Shown one piece after another: positions 1 through 8,900 of a stretch of 23,104 nucleotides of DNA (positions within the stretch are counted from its first letter, which is position 1; every line of letters begins with the position of its first letter). Location: positions 6,484-29,587 of the forward strand of contig JAOADS010000005.1 in assembly GCA_026417195.1 (NCBI GenBank), in the 5' to 3' direction. A program made the translations under genes and the position numbers. Source of the DNA: Ignavibacteria bacterium (lineage in GTDB: Bacteria > Bacteroidota > Ignavibacteria > Tepidaquicellales > OLB5). The notes under the pieces were generated by a model. The model was not told the DNA's origin and ran no database searches. It saw nothing but the letters and a program-made list of their open reading frames with translations.

Positions 1-17
1 ATGTGTATAAGAGACAG
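1..17 (+). other. Residual Nextera/Tn5 mosaic-end adapter sequence
   Basis: The first 17 bases, ATGTGTATAAGAGACAG, are identical to the last 17 bases of the 19-bp Tn5 mosaic end used in Nextera libraries. This is library sequence and not part of the genome, so genomic sequence begins at about position 18 and this is a contig end. Any gene call that reads into these bases would be artificial. Confidence 0.95.
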
Positions 18-33
18 AAATAATGGATTATTC

Positions 34-252
34 TCAAAGGTTAAAAAAATTACCACCATATATTTTTGTTGAAATTGATAAAAAGAAAAAAAAAGCAATA
101 GCTACAACAGCCACTATAATTCCAACTGTAATATATAGCTTTTTCTTATTTTCCTCCTGATCTATCCAATCTTTTGTCTTAAAGTAAGCTGTTACAAGTT
201 TATCTTTCTTTAATTCTTTATGAGTTATTTTTTTTCTTGATTGAAGTGACAT
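34..252 (-). CDS. Short single-pass membrane protein, probably the truncated N-terminus of a tetratricopeptide-type protein
   Basis: A 72-residue frame starting at ATG 252 and stopping at TGA 34-36. It has a lysine-rich cytoplasmic head with the segment KKITHKELKKDKLVTAYF (residues 7-24), then a single hydrophobic helix (about residues 39-60), then only 14 residues. The head-plus-helix layout resembles the N-terminus of YfgM-like tetratricopeptide membrane proteins of Ignavibacteria and Bacteroidota, from memory of the family; those proteins continue into a periplasmic repeat domain that is absent here. The stop lies close to the adapter-derived contig end, and the helix is encoded across a run of nine A on the plus strand (86-94), a likely spot for an indel. 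It may therefore be a broken or mis-assembled gene rather than a real 72-residue protein. A TATATTTG promoter element lies 25 bp upstream of the start. Confidence 0.55.
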   Translation of the reverse strand: MSLQSRKKITHKELKKDKLVTAYFKTKDWIDQEENKKKLYITVGIIVAVVAIAFFFFLSISTKIYGGNFFNL

Positions 253-276
253 GGTGAGTATTAATTAATTTAGCTA

Positions 277-284
277 CAAATATA
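277..284 (-). promoter_or_regulatory. Bacteroidota-type -7 element (TATATTTG)
   Basis: On the minus strand this reads TATATTTG, a perfect match to TAnnTTTG, 25 bp upstream of ATG 252. I see no TTTG at the usual distance upstream, so only the -7 half is supported. Confidence 0.45.
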
Positions 285-383
285 GCAATTAACTGAAATT
301 TTTAAAATAATCAAATATATATTGAAATTGTAAATTCTGACGGTATTAATCTTGAGGTAAAATTTAAAAATGAGTGAGAGGCT

Positions 384-1871
384 TCATTCTTCAGGAACGG
401 TTACATTGTACCAGAATTTTTTCTTTCTGTCAAGAATCTCATCTATGTGAATGTGTTTTAATTCAGTATATTCTTTTAATCCTTCAATTCCAAGTTCCCT
501 GCCTATACCGCTTTGTTTATATCCTCCAAACGGAGCCCGGTCATTCAGAAGATGCCATTCATTTATCCATACAGTTCCTGCGCGCAATTTACGAGCAAGG
601 TTCAGAGCTTTTTCTCTGTCTCGGGACCATATTCCACCAGCCAGCCCATATTGAGTCGCATTGGCAAGTCTGATTGCGTCATTTTCATCTTTAGCTTTCA
701 TAACAGAAAGTACAGGTCCGAAAATTTCTTCCTGGGCTATACGCATAACATTTGTTACATTTGTAAATAATGTAGGTTCAACAAAGTAACCCGTAAATCC
801 TTCTGGTACCGATCCACCAAACACCAGTTCGGCGCCTTCCTTTTTACCAAGTTCAATATAGTTCAGTACCCTCTTCAGCTGAGATTCAGAAACAAGTGGT
901 CCTATGTCAGTATCCTTTTCCATAGGATTTCCGATCTTCATCTTTGAAAGCTTTGTCTTAAGACGGTCGATCACTTCATCATGTATTTTATCGGTAGTTA
1001 TAAGTCTCGAACCTGCAACACAGCACTGACCCATATGAAAGTAACAGGCATATGCTGAACCGTCAACTGCAAGATCAAGATCTGCATCATCAAGTATAAT
1101 TGAAGATGATTTACCTCCAAGCTCTAAAGTGATTTTCTTCAGGTTTGATGAAGCAAGCTTCATAACCTTTCTTCCAACCTCAGTTGATCCGGTAAATGAA
1201 ACCTTATCAACCATAGGATTAGTTACCATTTCCTCCCCAGCCTCAGCATCACCTGTTATGACATTCAGGACACCTTTTGGCAGATCTGTTTGATCTATTA
1301 GTTTGGCAAGTTCAAGAGCTGTAACGGAAGTTTCCGGTGCTGGTTTTAAAACTATAGTACATCCTGCTGCAAGTGCTGGTGCAATTTTCCACATTGCCAT
1401 TTGCAAAGGAAAGTTCCACGGTATTATAGCACTAACAACACCAACAGGCTCCCTCACCAATATATTTTCACTAACCCCCTGTTTTGAAATATCTAATTTT
1501 TCATCCAAATTTTCCAGGGCATATTTTGCAAAAGTACTTGCTGCCCTGTATGTAAGATATAAATCATCCTTTGCTTTTTTGAAAGTTGAGCCGGACTCTC
1601 TAATTAAAAGTTCCTGCAGATATGCAGAGTTTTCCTTAACCTTATCTGCTATCTGTTTGATAATCACAGAACGTTCTTCCCTGGATTTATTGCTCCATAC
1701 ACCAGAGTCAAATGCATGTCTGGCTGAAGAAATCGCATCTCTCACGTCATTTAATGATGCGAGGGGGAGAACAGCTAATACTGTCCTATCATAAGGATTT
1801 ATGGCATTAAAAGTCCTGCCATCAGAGGATTCTCTGAATTCACCGTTTATGTATAATTTATAATCTGTCAT
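384..1871 (-). CDS. NAD(P)-dependent aldehyde dehydrogenase, ALDH superfamily
   Basis: A full-length 495-residue cytoplasmic aldehyde dehydrogenase that oxidises an aldehyde to the acid with NAD(P)+. The family signature residues are all visible: PWNFP with the oxyanion Asn153, cofactor-binding Lys176 in LKPAPE, the Rossmann segment FTGSTEVG (226-233), general base Glu250 in LELGGK, catalytic Cys284 in GQCCVAGSR, Glu382 in EEIFGPV, and the C-terminal PFGGYKQSGIGRELG (447-461). The length is typical. The substrate cannot be read from the sequence; the C-terminal region resembles betaine- and hydroxymuconic-type ALDHs only in general. It starts 4 bp after the HNH stop and so is probably the second gene of a two-gene transcript. 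The minus strand downstream (253-383) holds no further gene. Confidence 0.95.
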   Translation of the reverse strand: MTDYKLYINGEFRESSDGRTFNAINPYDRTVLAVLPLASLNDVRDAISSARHAFDSGVWSNKSREERSVIIKQIADKVKENSAYLQELLIRESGSTFKKAKDDLYLTYRAASTFAKYALENLDEKLDISKQGVSENILVREPVGVVSAIIPWNFPLQMAMWKIAPALAAGCTIVLKPAPETSVTALELAKLIDQTDLPKGVLNVITGDAEAGEEMVTNPMVDKVSFTGSTEVGRKVMKLASSNLKKITLELGGKSSSIILDDADLDLAVDGSAYACYFHMGQCCVAGSRLITTDKIHDEVIDRLKTKLSKMKIGNPMEKDTDIGPLVSESQLKRVLNYIELGKKEGAELVFGGSVPEGFTGYFVEPTLFTNVTNVMRIAQEEIFGPVLSVMKAKDENDAIRLANATQYGLAGGIWSRDREKALNLARKLRAGTVWINEWHLLNDRAPFGGYKQSGIGRELGIEGLKEYTELKHIHIDEILDRKKKFWYNVTVPEE

Positions 1872-1875
1872 ATTT

Positions 1876-2337
1876 TTAGTTCATAAAAAGATAAGGTTTC
1901 CAGTCTTCATCAATACGACCGGCAAAATTTTTCATGAATGTAATATGTGAAGGCTTGCCCGGATTTTTATGTAGTTTCATGTTTGCCTCGTCTGGTGTTC
2001 TGTCACCCTTTTTATTATTACATTTTATACAAGCAGTTACTAAGTTTTCCCATGAATCATCTCCGCCTTTTGATTTTGGTATAATATGATCTATAGTGAG
2101 AGGAACATCTGATCTGAGACAGTATTGACACCTGTGGTTATCTCTTCTTAAGATATTTTTTCGTGAGAGAACTATTTTTTTATAAGGAACTCTTACATAA
2201 ACTTTCAATCTTACTATAGTGGGAAACGGGATTATTTTCCTAACAGAGGAAATACTTCGGGTAGTTTTTGAAGCTATAAGTTCAGCCTTTCCCAGAAAAA
2301 TCAGAATAACAGCTCTCTGAACATTACATATACTCAT
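1876..2337 (-). CDS. HNH endonuclease (zinc-binding CxxC/HNH type)
   Basis: A small HNH nuclease. From ATG 2337 it has 153 residues: C70-x2-C73, then the LTIDHIIPKSKGG core with Asp83-His84, Asn98, and a second C103-x2-C106 pair followed by NNKKGDR. The two cysteine pairs form the zinc site and the DH...N residues the beta-beta-alpha metal active site of the family. These proteins are widespread, often with unknown biological role. The family's usual N-terminus (a KVLVLNQNYE strand before the CNVQRAV helix) is encoded in frame immediately upstream of ATG 2337 (2338-2370), so the true protein almost certainly starts further upstream even though no ATG, GTG or TTG exists there (see the separate entry). 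It is 4 bp ahead of the aldehyde dehydrogenase, with no obvious functional link. Confidence 0.9.
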   Translation of the reverse strand: MSICNVQRAVILIFLGKAELIASKTTRSISSVRKIIPFPTIVRLKVYVRVPYKKIVLSRKNILRRDNHRCQYCLRSDVPLTIDHIIPKSKGGDDSWENLVTACIKCNNKKGDRTPDEANMKLHKNPGKPSHITFMKNFAGRIDEDWKPYLFMN

Positions 2338-2442
2338 AGCTTCATAGTTCTGGTTAAGGACAAGGACCTTACCGCTTAGTTTTCCGTTTGCGGAAATATT
2401 TTTGTCAGAAGAATCAGGTTCGAAATCTAGTCTCCGTTTATT
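2338..2442 (-). other. In-frame upstream extension of the HNH gene without a canonical start codon
   Basis: Reading the minus strand upstream of ATG 2337, the frame stays open to TAA 2443-2445 and encodes, next to the annotated start, GKVLVLNQNYEA, which is the conserved N-terminal strand of this HNH family. There is no ATG, GTG or TTG in the 35 open codons. The only near-canonical candidate is ATT at 2395-2397, giving about 20 extra residues. A GGAGA motif sits at 2431-2435 just below the predicted transcription start. A 6-bp inverted repeat TTTCCG/CGGAAA (2381-2386 and 2391-2396) overlaps the ATT. Either a rare ATT start is used, or a base error has removed the start. Confidence 0.6.
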
Positions 2443-2453
2443 TTAATTAAAGG

Positions 2454-2484
2454 CAATAATAGCATTTTATGTAAAAATTTTCAA
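2454..2484 (-). promoter_or_regulatory. Likely promoter of the HNH - aldehyde dehydrogenase unit
   Basis: On the minus strand there is TTG (2484-2482), a 20-bp spacer, then TATTATTG (2461-2454), which matches the Bacteroidota TAnnTTTG element with one mismatch. Initiation would fall near 2447, giving a short leader in front of the extended HNH reading frame. Confidence 0.5.
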
Positions 2485-2628
2485 GGAATGGATTTCAGCG
2501 ATAATAGATTTGATATTTCCGGCACATTAATCCTGGACATTCAATACCTAATATCAAATTATAAATACTTAATCAAAGTTTATCCTTTACCATTTATCAT
2601 TATTACAGATTGTCTCCTTAAAACCGCA

Positions 2629-2641
2629 GGAATTTAATTCC
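2629..2641. promoter_or_regulatory. 13-bp dyad GGAATTTAATTCC, possible operator
   Basis: A perfect 6+1+6 palindrome (GGAATT, T, AATTCC). The centre is too short for a hairpin, so if functional it is a protein-binding site. It sits 14 bp upstream of a TATACTTG sequence (2656-2663, one mismatch to TAnnTTTG) that would direct transcription into the structured island. AT-rich palindromes of this size can arise by chance. Confidence 0.25.
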
Positions 2642-2666
2642 AGTTTGGATCTGTTTATACTTGTAA

Positions 2667-2764
2667 AGTTAGCACGGCTGGCGACGTGGGTAAACTTCTG
2701 CTCTTCACCAGAAGCGACAGATTCACGCCGGAAGGAGAGGACCAGAGGTTTACCTTTACTAACT
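2667..2764. ncRNA. Candidate structured RNA of unknown class
   Basis: A roughly 100-base island with clearly higher GC than its flanks. A closing stem AGTTAG (2667-2672) pairs with CTAACT (2759-2764). Inside are a hairpin CACG/CGTG (2673-2676 and 2685-2688), a 12-bp stem GGTAAACTTCTG/CAGAGGTTTACC (2689-2700 and 2743-2754, one G-U), and its continuation CTCTTC/GGAGAG (2701-2706 and 2734-2739, one G-U). A competing hairpin CTTCTG/CAGAAG (2695-2700 and 2709-2714) would break the long stem. A weak -7-like TATACTTG at 2656-2663 would place a plus-strand start at about 2668-2670, at the first base of the closing stem. I do not recognise it as SRP, RNase P, tmRNA, 6S or a known riboswitch. The strand is not certain. 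Confidence 0.4.
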
Positions 2765-2904
2765 ATATTGATTCCAGTCCGGTATGTTCCTTTAGTATTA
2801 TTTTGGTATTGCAATAATAATCCATTAAATATAAAATTACATAGTGAAATATATAATTAGTTGCCTATGTAATATAATTCTACGGTTAATTTACTGATTT
2901 AATT

Positions 2905-5900
2905 TTGCACAAAACCACAGTTAAGTTTATATACATATCTTTCCTTATTGCCCTGTTCTTTTATTCAGAAGAATCTTTTTCACAGGGAAGAGACAGAAGC
3001 AAGTTCATTCTTGGTTATATTGACACCTCATCATACATTGACACATCAATTGTAAAAGACACTTCCAGAACACGCGAACCTGTAGATTCCACAGCAAGGT
3101 ATAATAATTTCAAATATGAAAGGACTGACGGATTCACACCTTCAATAGATGAAATCAGAAGTCCCCTTTTGCTTTATGGTTCAAACAGAATAGAATATAA
3201 GTTAAGTTTTGATAGCCTTGGTAATGTAGTTATAACCCAGTCATTTGAAAATGAAGAAATAAAAGTTCCCCTGATTATCCCGCTGGAAAAATATATTGAA
3301 ACCAGAAGCATCGTAGAACTTCACCAACAAATGTACAGAATTGTAGCAGACTACTACAAGATAGAAACTGAAGATGATCTTGAAAAACTTTTTAAAACCA
3401 TCACGGAAATTACTATTCCTCTACCCTTTGCATCCGAAACAATATTTGGGCCTCCGACAATTAGTCTGAAGATCAACGGATTAATTGACATTACAGCCTC
3501 ATATCAGCAGAGTAAAAATGAACAAGGAACAATATTTCAGGAAACCCAGAATCAGAATAATATAAACTTCAAACAAAACGTACAGGTAACAACAAAAGGT
3601 ACAGTCGGTGATAAACTAACAATAGACGCAGACTGGAACTCTGAAAGAACTTTCGACTTTGAAAATCAGCTTAAACTCAAATACAAAGGCTATCCTGATG
3701 AAGTTATTCAAAGTATAGAAGCCGGTAACGTATCTCTCGAAACGAAGTCAAATCTCATCGGCAGTACGCAGGCGCTTTTCGGAGTGAAGGCTCAGTTTAA
3801 ATTAGGTCCTCTTTCCTTAACTACAATTGCCTCACAGAAAAAATCAGAGAAGAAAGAAGTTAACATAACCGGAGGTTCAGTCGAAACACCGTTTGAGATT
3901 CCAATCTGGAATTACTCTGAGACCAATTATCTTCTCGATGAAAGCTATGAACAATATTTTCTGAACTTTTACAGAAAAGGACTAAGTCAGATAGAAATCA
4001 CAGAAGTAGAAGTCTGGGTTTATTCTGAAGCCAATAATCCCAATAAAAGATCAGCTATATGTTACGATTCTCTCGGAGCAAGGCCAGTCGGAGGTTACAG
4101 CGGACTTGACACAATCAATTCAGACGGAAGAATACTTAATGCAAATCTGAAAAAACTGGAATCCAACGAATACACTCTGCATAAAATTGCAGGATATATT
4201 ACCCTGAATTCTGAAGTAAGACAGCCTAATGACGTAATTGCTGTTGCATACAGGGTCAAAATAGGTGCAGTTGAAGAACAGTTCGGAGATTTTGTAAGAG
4301 ATGTGAGTTCAAATGCACGTTTGAGATTAAAAATGCTAAGACATACAAGTCAGCAGCCTCCGGATCAGAATCCAAATCATTCAAAACTGTGGAGGAGGAT
4401 GTTGAAAAATATTTACCATTTAGGTGTGAGGAATATAAAAGATGATCCTTCAACATTGAATTTTAATATTTATTATCAGGCACCGGGTGAAAATCCTACA
4501 ACGAATTACAACGGGCCGGGTTCAGTTAGCGGAAGAAACTGGATGAACCTTGTAGGACTGGATTACAGAAGAAACGGCAGTACAGACAGCATACCTGAAG
4601 GCGATAACTTATTTGACTTCTTTGCAGGAAACACAATAGATCTCAAAAACGGTAATATAATTATACCATACATAAAACCTTTCTCGGAGACTTTATTAAA
4701 TGCTGGCGTTGATCAATCATATGTTGGGAAAAATGATACTATCTATGTATCATCAAAATCAACAGCAAGAGACTTCGGAAACATCAAGTTTTTCCTCAAA
4801 GGTTCGGCTAAAGGAGACGCATCGTCCAGATATTCTCTGGGATTTAACGTTGTTGAAGGAAGTGTCAAAGTATTTAACGGAGCCGTACAGCTTACGCCGG
4901 GTATTGACTATACAATTGATTACACTACAGGCGAACTGGTAATAATAAATAACTCAGCACTTGTACCAGGTGCTAATCTGAAAATTACATATGAAACTAA
5001 TGATCTTTTCCAGCTTGCCTCAAAAACTCTTCTTGGCACAAGAGCTGAGCTACAGATAACAAAAAACAGTTACCTTGGTTTCACCCTCATTAATCTCAAA
5101 CAGCAGACTTTAAATGATAAGGTGAGAATAGGTGAAGAACCTACAAATAACACAATACTGGGATTTGATGCTGCAGCTGACATAAAAACAGGTTTCCTGA
5201 CAAATCTGATTAATAAAATTCCCGGCTACAATACAAAGGAAGAATCATATCTTAATCTCAAAGGTGAAGTTGCATTCATGATTCCCGAACCTAATACGAA
5301 GAAGAGTCGAATCCCAAGTGACAATGGCGAGTCAGTTGCTTATATAGATGACTTTGAAGGAGTAAAGAAATTAATCCCCTTTGGACTTAATCCCCTTTCA
5401 TGGACACTTGGCAGCATACCTGTTGATTCAGTTCTTGTACCCGGAAGTTCATATTCAACTGAGACCGTGAGAGACAGTCTTATGAATAAAAAGCGATCAA
5501 AGCTGAACTGGTATAGTTTATTAAACAGTGTTCCCATCAAAGACGTATATCCGAATAAAAGTATAGCCAGCAATCAGAACCAGTCCCTGACGCCATTTGT
5601 TTTAAATATCCAGCCATCAACTGTTGGAATGTATAATTATATTACCCAGTCAGAGTTTGAAGCGGGTGGACCGCCTCAGAGGAACTGGTGTGGTATTTTC
5701 AAATACCTTAATACATCCCAGACTAATCTGATTGATGAAAATATTAACTACATTGAAATATGGATGCAGGTAAATGAGGGTAATCCTCTAAGAGATTCTG
5801 CGAAAATGATAATTGATCTTGGGACTATATCAGAGAAAGTAATTACCAGTTCAATATTTACACCTAAACGTATAGGGGACAGAGTAGTTGATTACCATAC

Positions 5901-8900
5901 TGAAGATCTTAACGGAAACGGGCAGCTTGATGTTGGTGAGGATGTAGGGCTTGATGGTTATGAGAATCAGGATGAAAAGAACAGGCTTCTTAACGCCGGC
6001 CTGGTTGATCTTGGTAATTTACCTGATCCGGGCAGAGACAACTATTTCTGGACTCAGGGTAGTAATGATTTTTCTTCTTTTAACGGTTCTGAACTTAATG
6101 CTACAAACCTGACAGAAGCTAAAAGAATAGATACGGAAGACCTTAATAACGACGGTACACTGAACACAATTAACAACTATCTGGAATATGTTATACCACT
6201 TGATTCTGCTTCCTTCTCAAACCATCCTTTTATCTCCGGAGGTGGCAATTTAGGATGGTATCAGTTTATAATTCCTCTTGATCAGTTTTCAAAAATAATA
6301 GGTCCTCCGAATACAAATTACACGAGTATCTTAACTAATGTTCAGTATGCAAGGATATGGTTTAAAGGGTTTGAAAATAAAACAGTGATTAAAATAGGTG
6401 ATATGAACCTCGTTGGTAATCAGTGGGTAAAATCTAATAAAAACGATACAACCTATTCAGTTTCAGTAGTAAGCATAGAAGATAATTCTTCTTTCTACCA
6501 GCCCCCTGTTCCCGGTGATGTATTAAGACAAAGAGATCAGACACAGGTTGACCAGAACGTTTTGTCAAACGAACAATCTCTCTCACTCAATGTTCAGAGG
6601 CTTTTACCCGGTCAGGGGAAATATGTATTTAAGTCATTCAATACCCGCCCGCTTGACCTTATTAATTATAAAATACTTAAGTTATTTGTAAATGGCGACA
6701 GTTCCTTTACTTATACAAGTCCTGATAAGTATGATGCAGCTATGGTTATAAGAATAGGAAGTGATACAGCTAACTACTATGAATACAGAGCCCCAATACA
6801 TCCGGATGTAAGACCGGGAACACCATGGAATTCACAGAATGAAGTTACAATAAACCTTGCTGAATTAACCGCTATCAAACAGATAAGGGATACTTCCAAT
6901 ATTCATAATTTGGTATATATTGATGTTCCTAACGGACCTCCTGGTTCAAAATACGGCATAATAGGATTTCCTTCAATAAGGGATGTAAGACAAATTACTG
7001 TTGGCATCTACAATAACAATAATGATCCGATTGTACCGAAGGAACTGACCGGCTCGGTCTGGTTTAATGAGATGAGAGTTATTAAAACAAATGATAAAAG
7101 CGGATATGCATTCAACTTTAGTGCAAATCTTAAATTAGCTGATTTGGGAACACTGAACTTCGCCTACAATAAAACAGATCCGAATTTCCATTCAGTTGAA
7201 AACCGCTTCGGCAGCTTAAATCTTGCTAACAGCTGGGAAATTTCCGGACAATTCAACTTTCATAAAATAATCAATTCTCTTCTTTCGAAATATGTATCTG
7301 TAAAATTCAAGGATTTCTTTTATATTCCGATATCATTTTCTCATGTGGAAACACTTGATAAACCTAAATACATACCTAGTACAGACGTTGATATAGAAAA
7401 TGCAGTCAGAAGAGAGTATGAAAGGATTCTGGCAGAAAATCCGGGCAATGTACAGCTTGCTGAACAAAGAGCAAATAATATCAGGATAACCTCTCAGACT
7501 CTGAAAATAAGAAATAGCTTTGCCATAACAGGCATGAAATTTAATTTCCCCGGAGATAACTTTTTTGTCAATGAGATTTTAAACAAAATGGAAATAAACT
7601 TTGTAAGAAATTCCTACATTGAAAGAAGTCCAACCCTTGAAAGTAAATATGCGTGGGATATGAACGGGAATATTGGATTAAACTCAACTTTAAGTTTAAT
7701 GAATCTTGTAAATCTTAAAATAGGCAAGTGGTTGCCTCTGGGAGAAGAGTTTAAGGAAGCAAAGATTTATTTCTTCTTCCCGTTTATGCCTGTAATGCCT
7801 TTTTTCACATCCAGTCTTACTATGAGAGGAAATTTCAACAGAAACAGGGATGACCAGAAATTAAGAAATTTATCTGAACCTAACCCAACATCAAGATTGT
7901 TTAATGCTGAAAGAAGTTTCAGCCTTAACTGGAAATTCATAGAAAACTGGATAATTGATATAGGTGGTGACTATTCATTCAGGAGCGGAAGTGATCTTAC
8001 ATTTCTTGAAACTACAAACGATTCTCTACGCAGACAAAGAAGTGAAAGAGAGATTTTCAGAGATATATTTTTCAACAACGGACTGATTAACTGGGGTAAG
8101 GATCTAAACTATTCCCAGTCTGTTACCATAAATCCCAGATTTAATATACCCGGACTGAGAAATTTCCTTGATGTAACTTCCTCATACAGAGTTAATTACG
8201 GCTGGCAGGCTTCAACTTACAGTAATGCGCTTGGCAGCAACGTCGGATATACAAATGACTTACAGGCATCTGCATTTATAAAACTTAATAAAATATTTGA
8301 TATTTTTAAATCCTCGGAATCAAAGGGAGGAGCTTATCAGGATGATCAGAGTCCGCTTGATATTATAAAATTAATCAGATCATTTATTCCCGATCAGCTT
8401 AACGTTACTTTCAGTCAATCCAATCAGATAACAAATCCGGCTATCAGTCAGAGACCGGGTTTCGGGAATTTCTGGATAAAACCCGGAGGGAATGATGAAA
8501 AGCTTGGTCCGTCCCGGTTATATCAGTTAGGATGGTCAAGGGAACCGGGTAAAAGAATTCCAGGGGTTCAGCTTACCGACGGAATTAATGTAAACAATTC
8601 TATAACTTTTAACGGCTTCATCACTCCTATTTTCCCGAATAATTTAAAGATAAATCTTACTTATAAAACAACAACCGGGAACACGAAAACATTAAGTTAC
8701 ATAACTGACAGATTCGGCAATACAGGTAATCCGATAGGTACAAGTGAAAATCAAATAATTACCCGTCCGAGCTTCTTTATAACAAGCGATATAATTCCCA
8801 AACTTGCAAAACCTTTCGACCGCACTACTCAGGCAAAAGAGATTTCAGAATCTTTTGAAAACAATATTGTGTCTTTCCCCTTTCCCAGCTGGACACTTTC

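Larger units (their letters stand above)
2338..2904. other. Gene-poor divergent region between the HNH gene and sprA
   Basis: This 567-bp stretch has no convincing protein gene beyond the HNH extension. Short open frames at 2587-2814 (-) and 2645-2860 (+) overlap the structured island and show no recognisable domain. It holds the HNH promoter (2454-2484), a 13-bp dyad (2629-2641), a GC-richer self-complementary island (2667-2764) and, from 2790 on, a very AT-rich stretch that should contain the sprA promoter, although I cannot place one with confidence. Confidence 0.6.

Noticed and set aside
384..1871. A specific gene name for the aldehyde dehydrogenase (for example betaine aldehyde dehydrogenase)
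   Set aside because: The motifs are shared across many ALDH families, and nothing in the neighbourhood points to a substrate.
2726..2745. CCGGAAGG in the intergenic island suggests the conserved SRP RNA loop
   Set aside because: The following bases are AGAGGACC and not the AAGCAGCC expected for SRP RNA, and the preceding GGTCAGG is missing.
2667..2764. GTTAG and CTAAC at the island ends resemble integron attC core sites
   Set aside because: attC needs AAC on the left and GTT on the right; here the order is reversed on both strands.
2587..2860. Overlapping open frames of 75 (-) and 71 (+) residues in the intergenic region
   Set aside because: No domain, no hydrophobic segment of note, and they coincide with the self-complementary island, which naturally opens frames on both strands.
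2900..2907. TAATTTTG, a perfect TAnnTTTG promoter match
   Set aside because: It overlaps the TTG start codon of sprA, so a transcript from it would begin inside the coding region.
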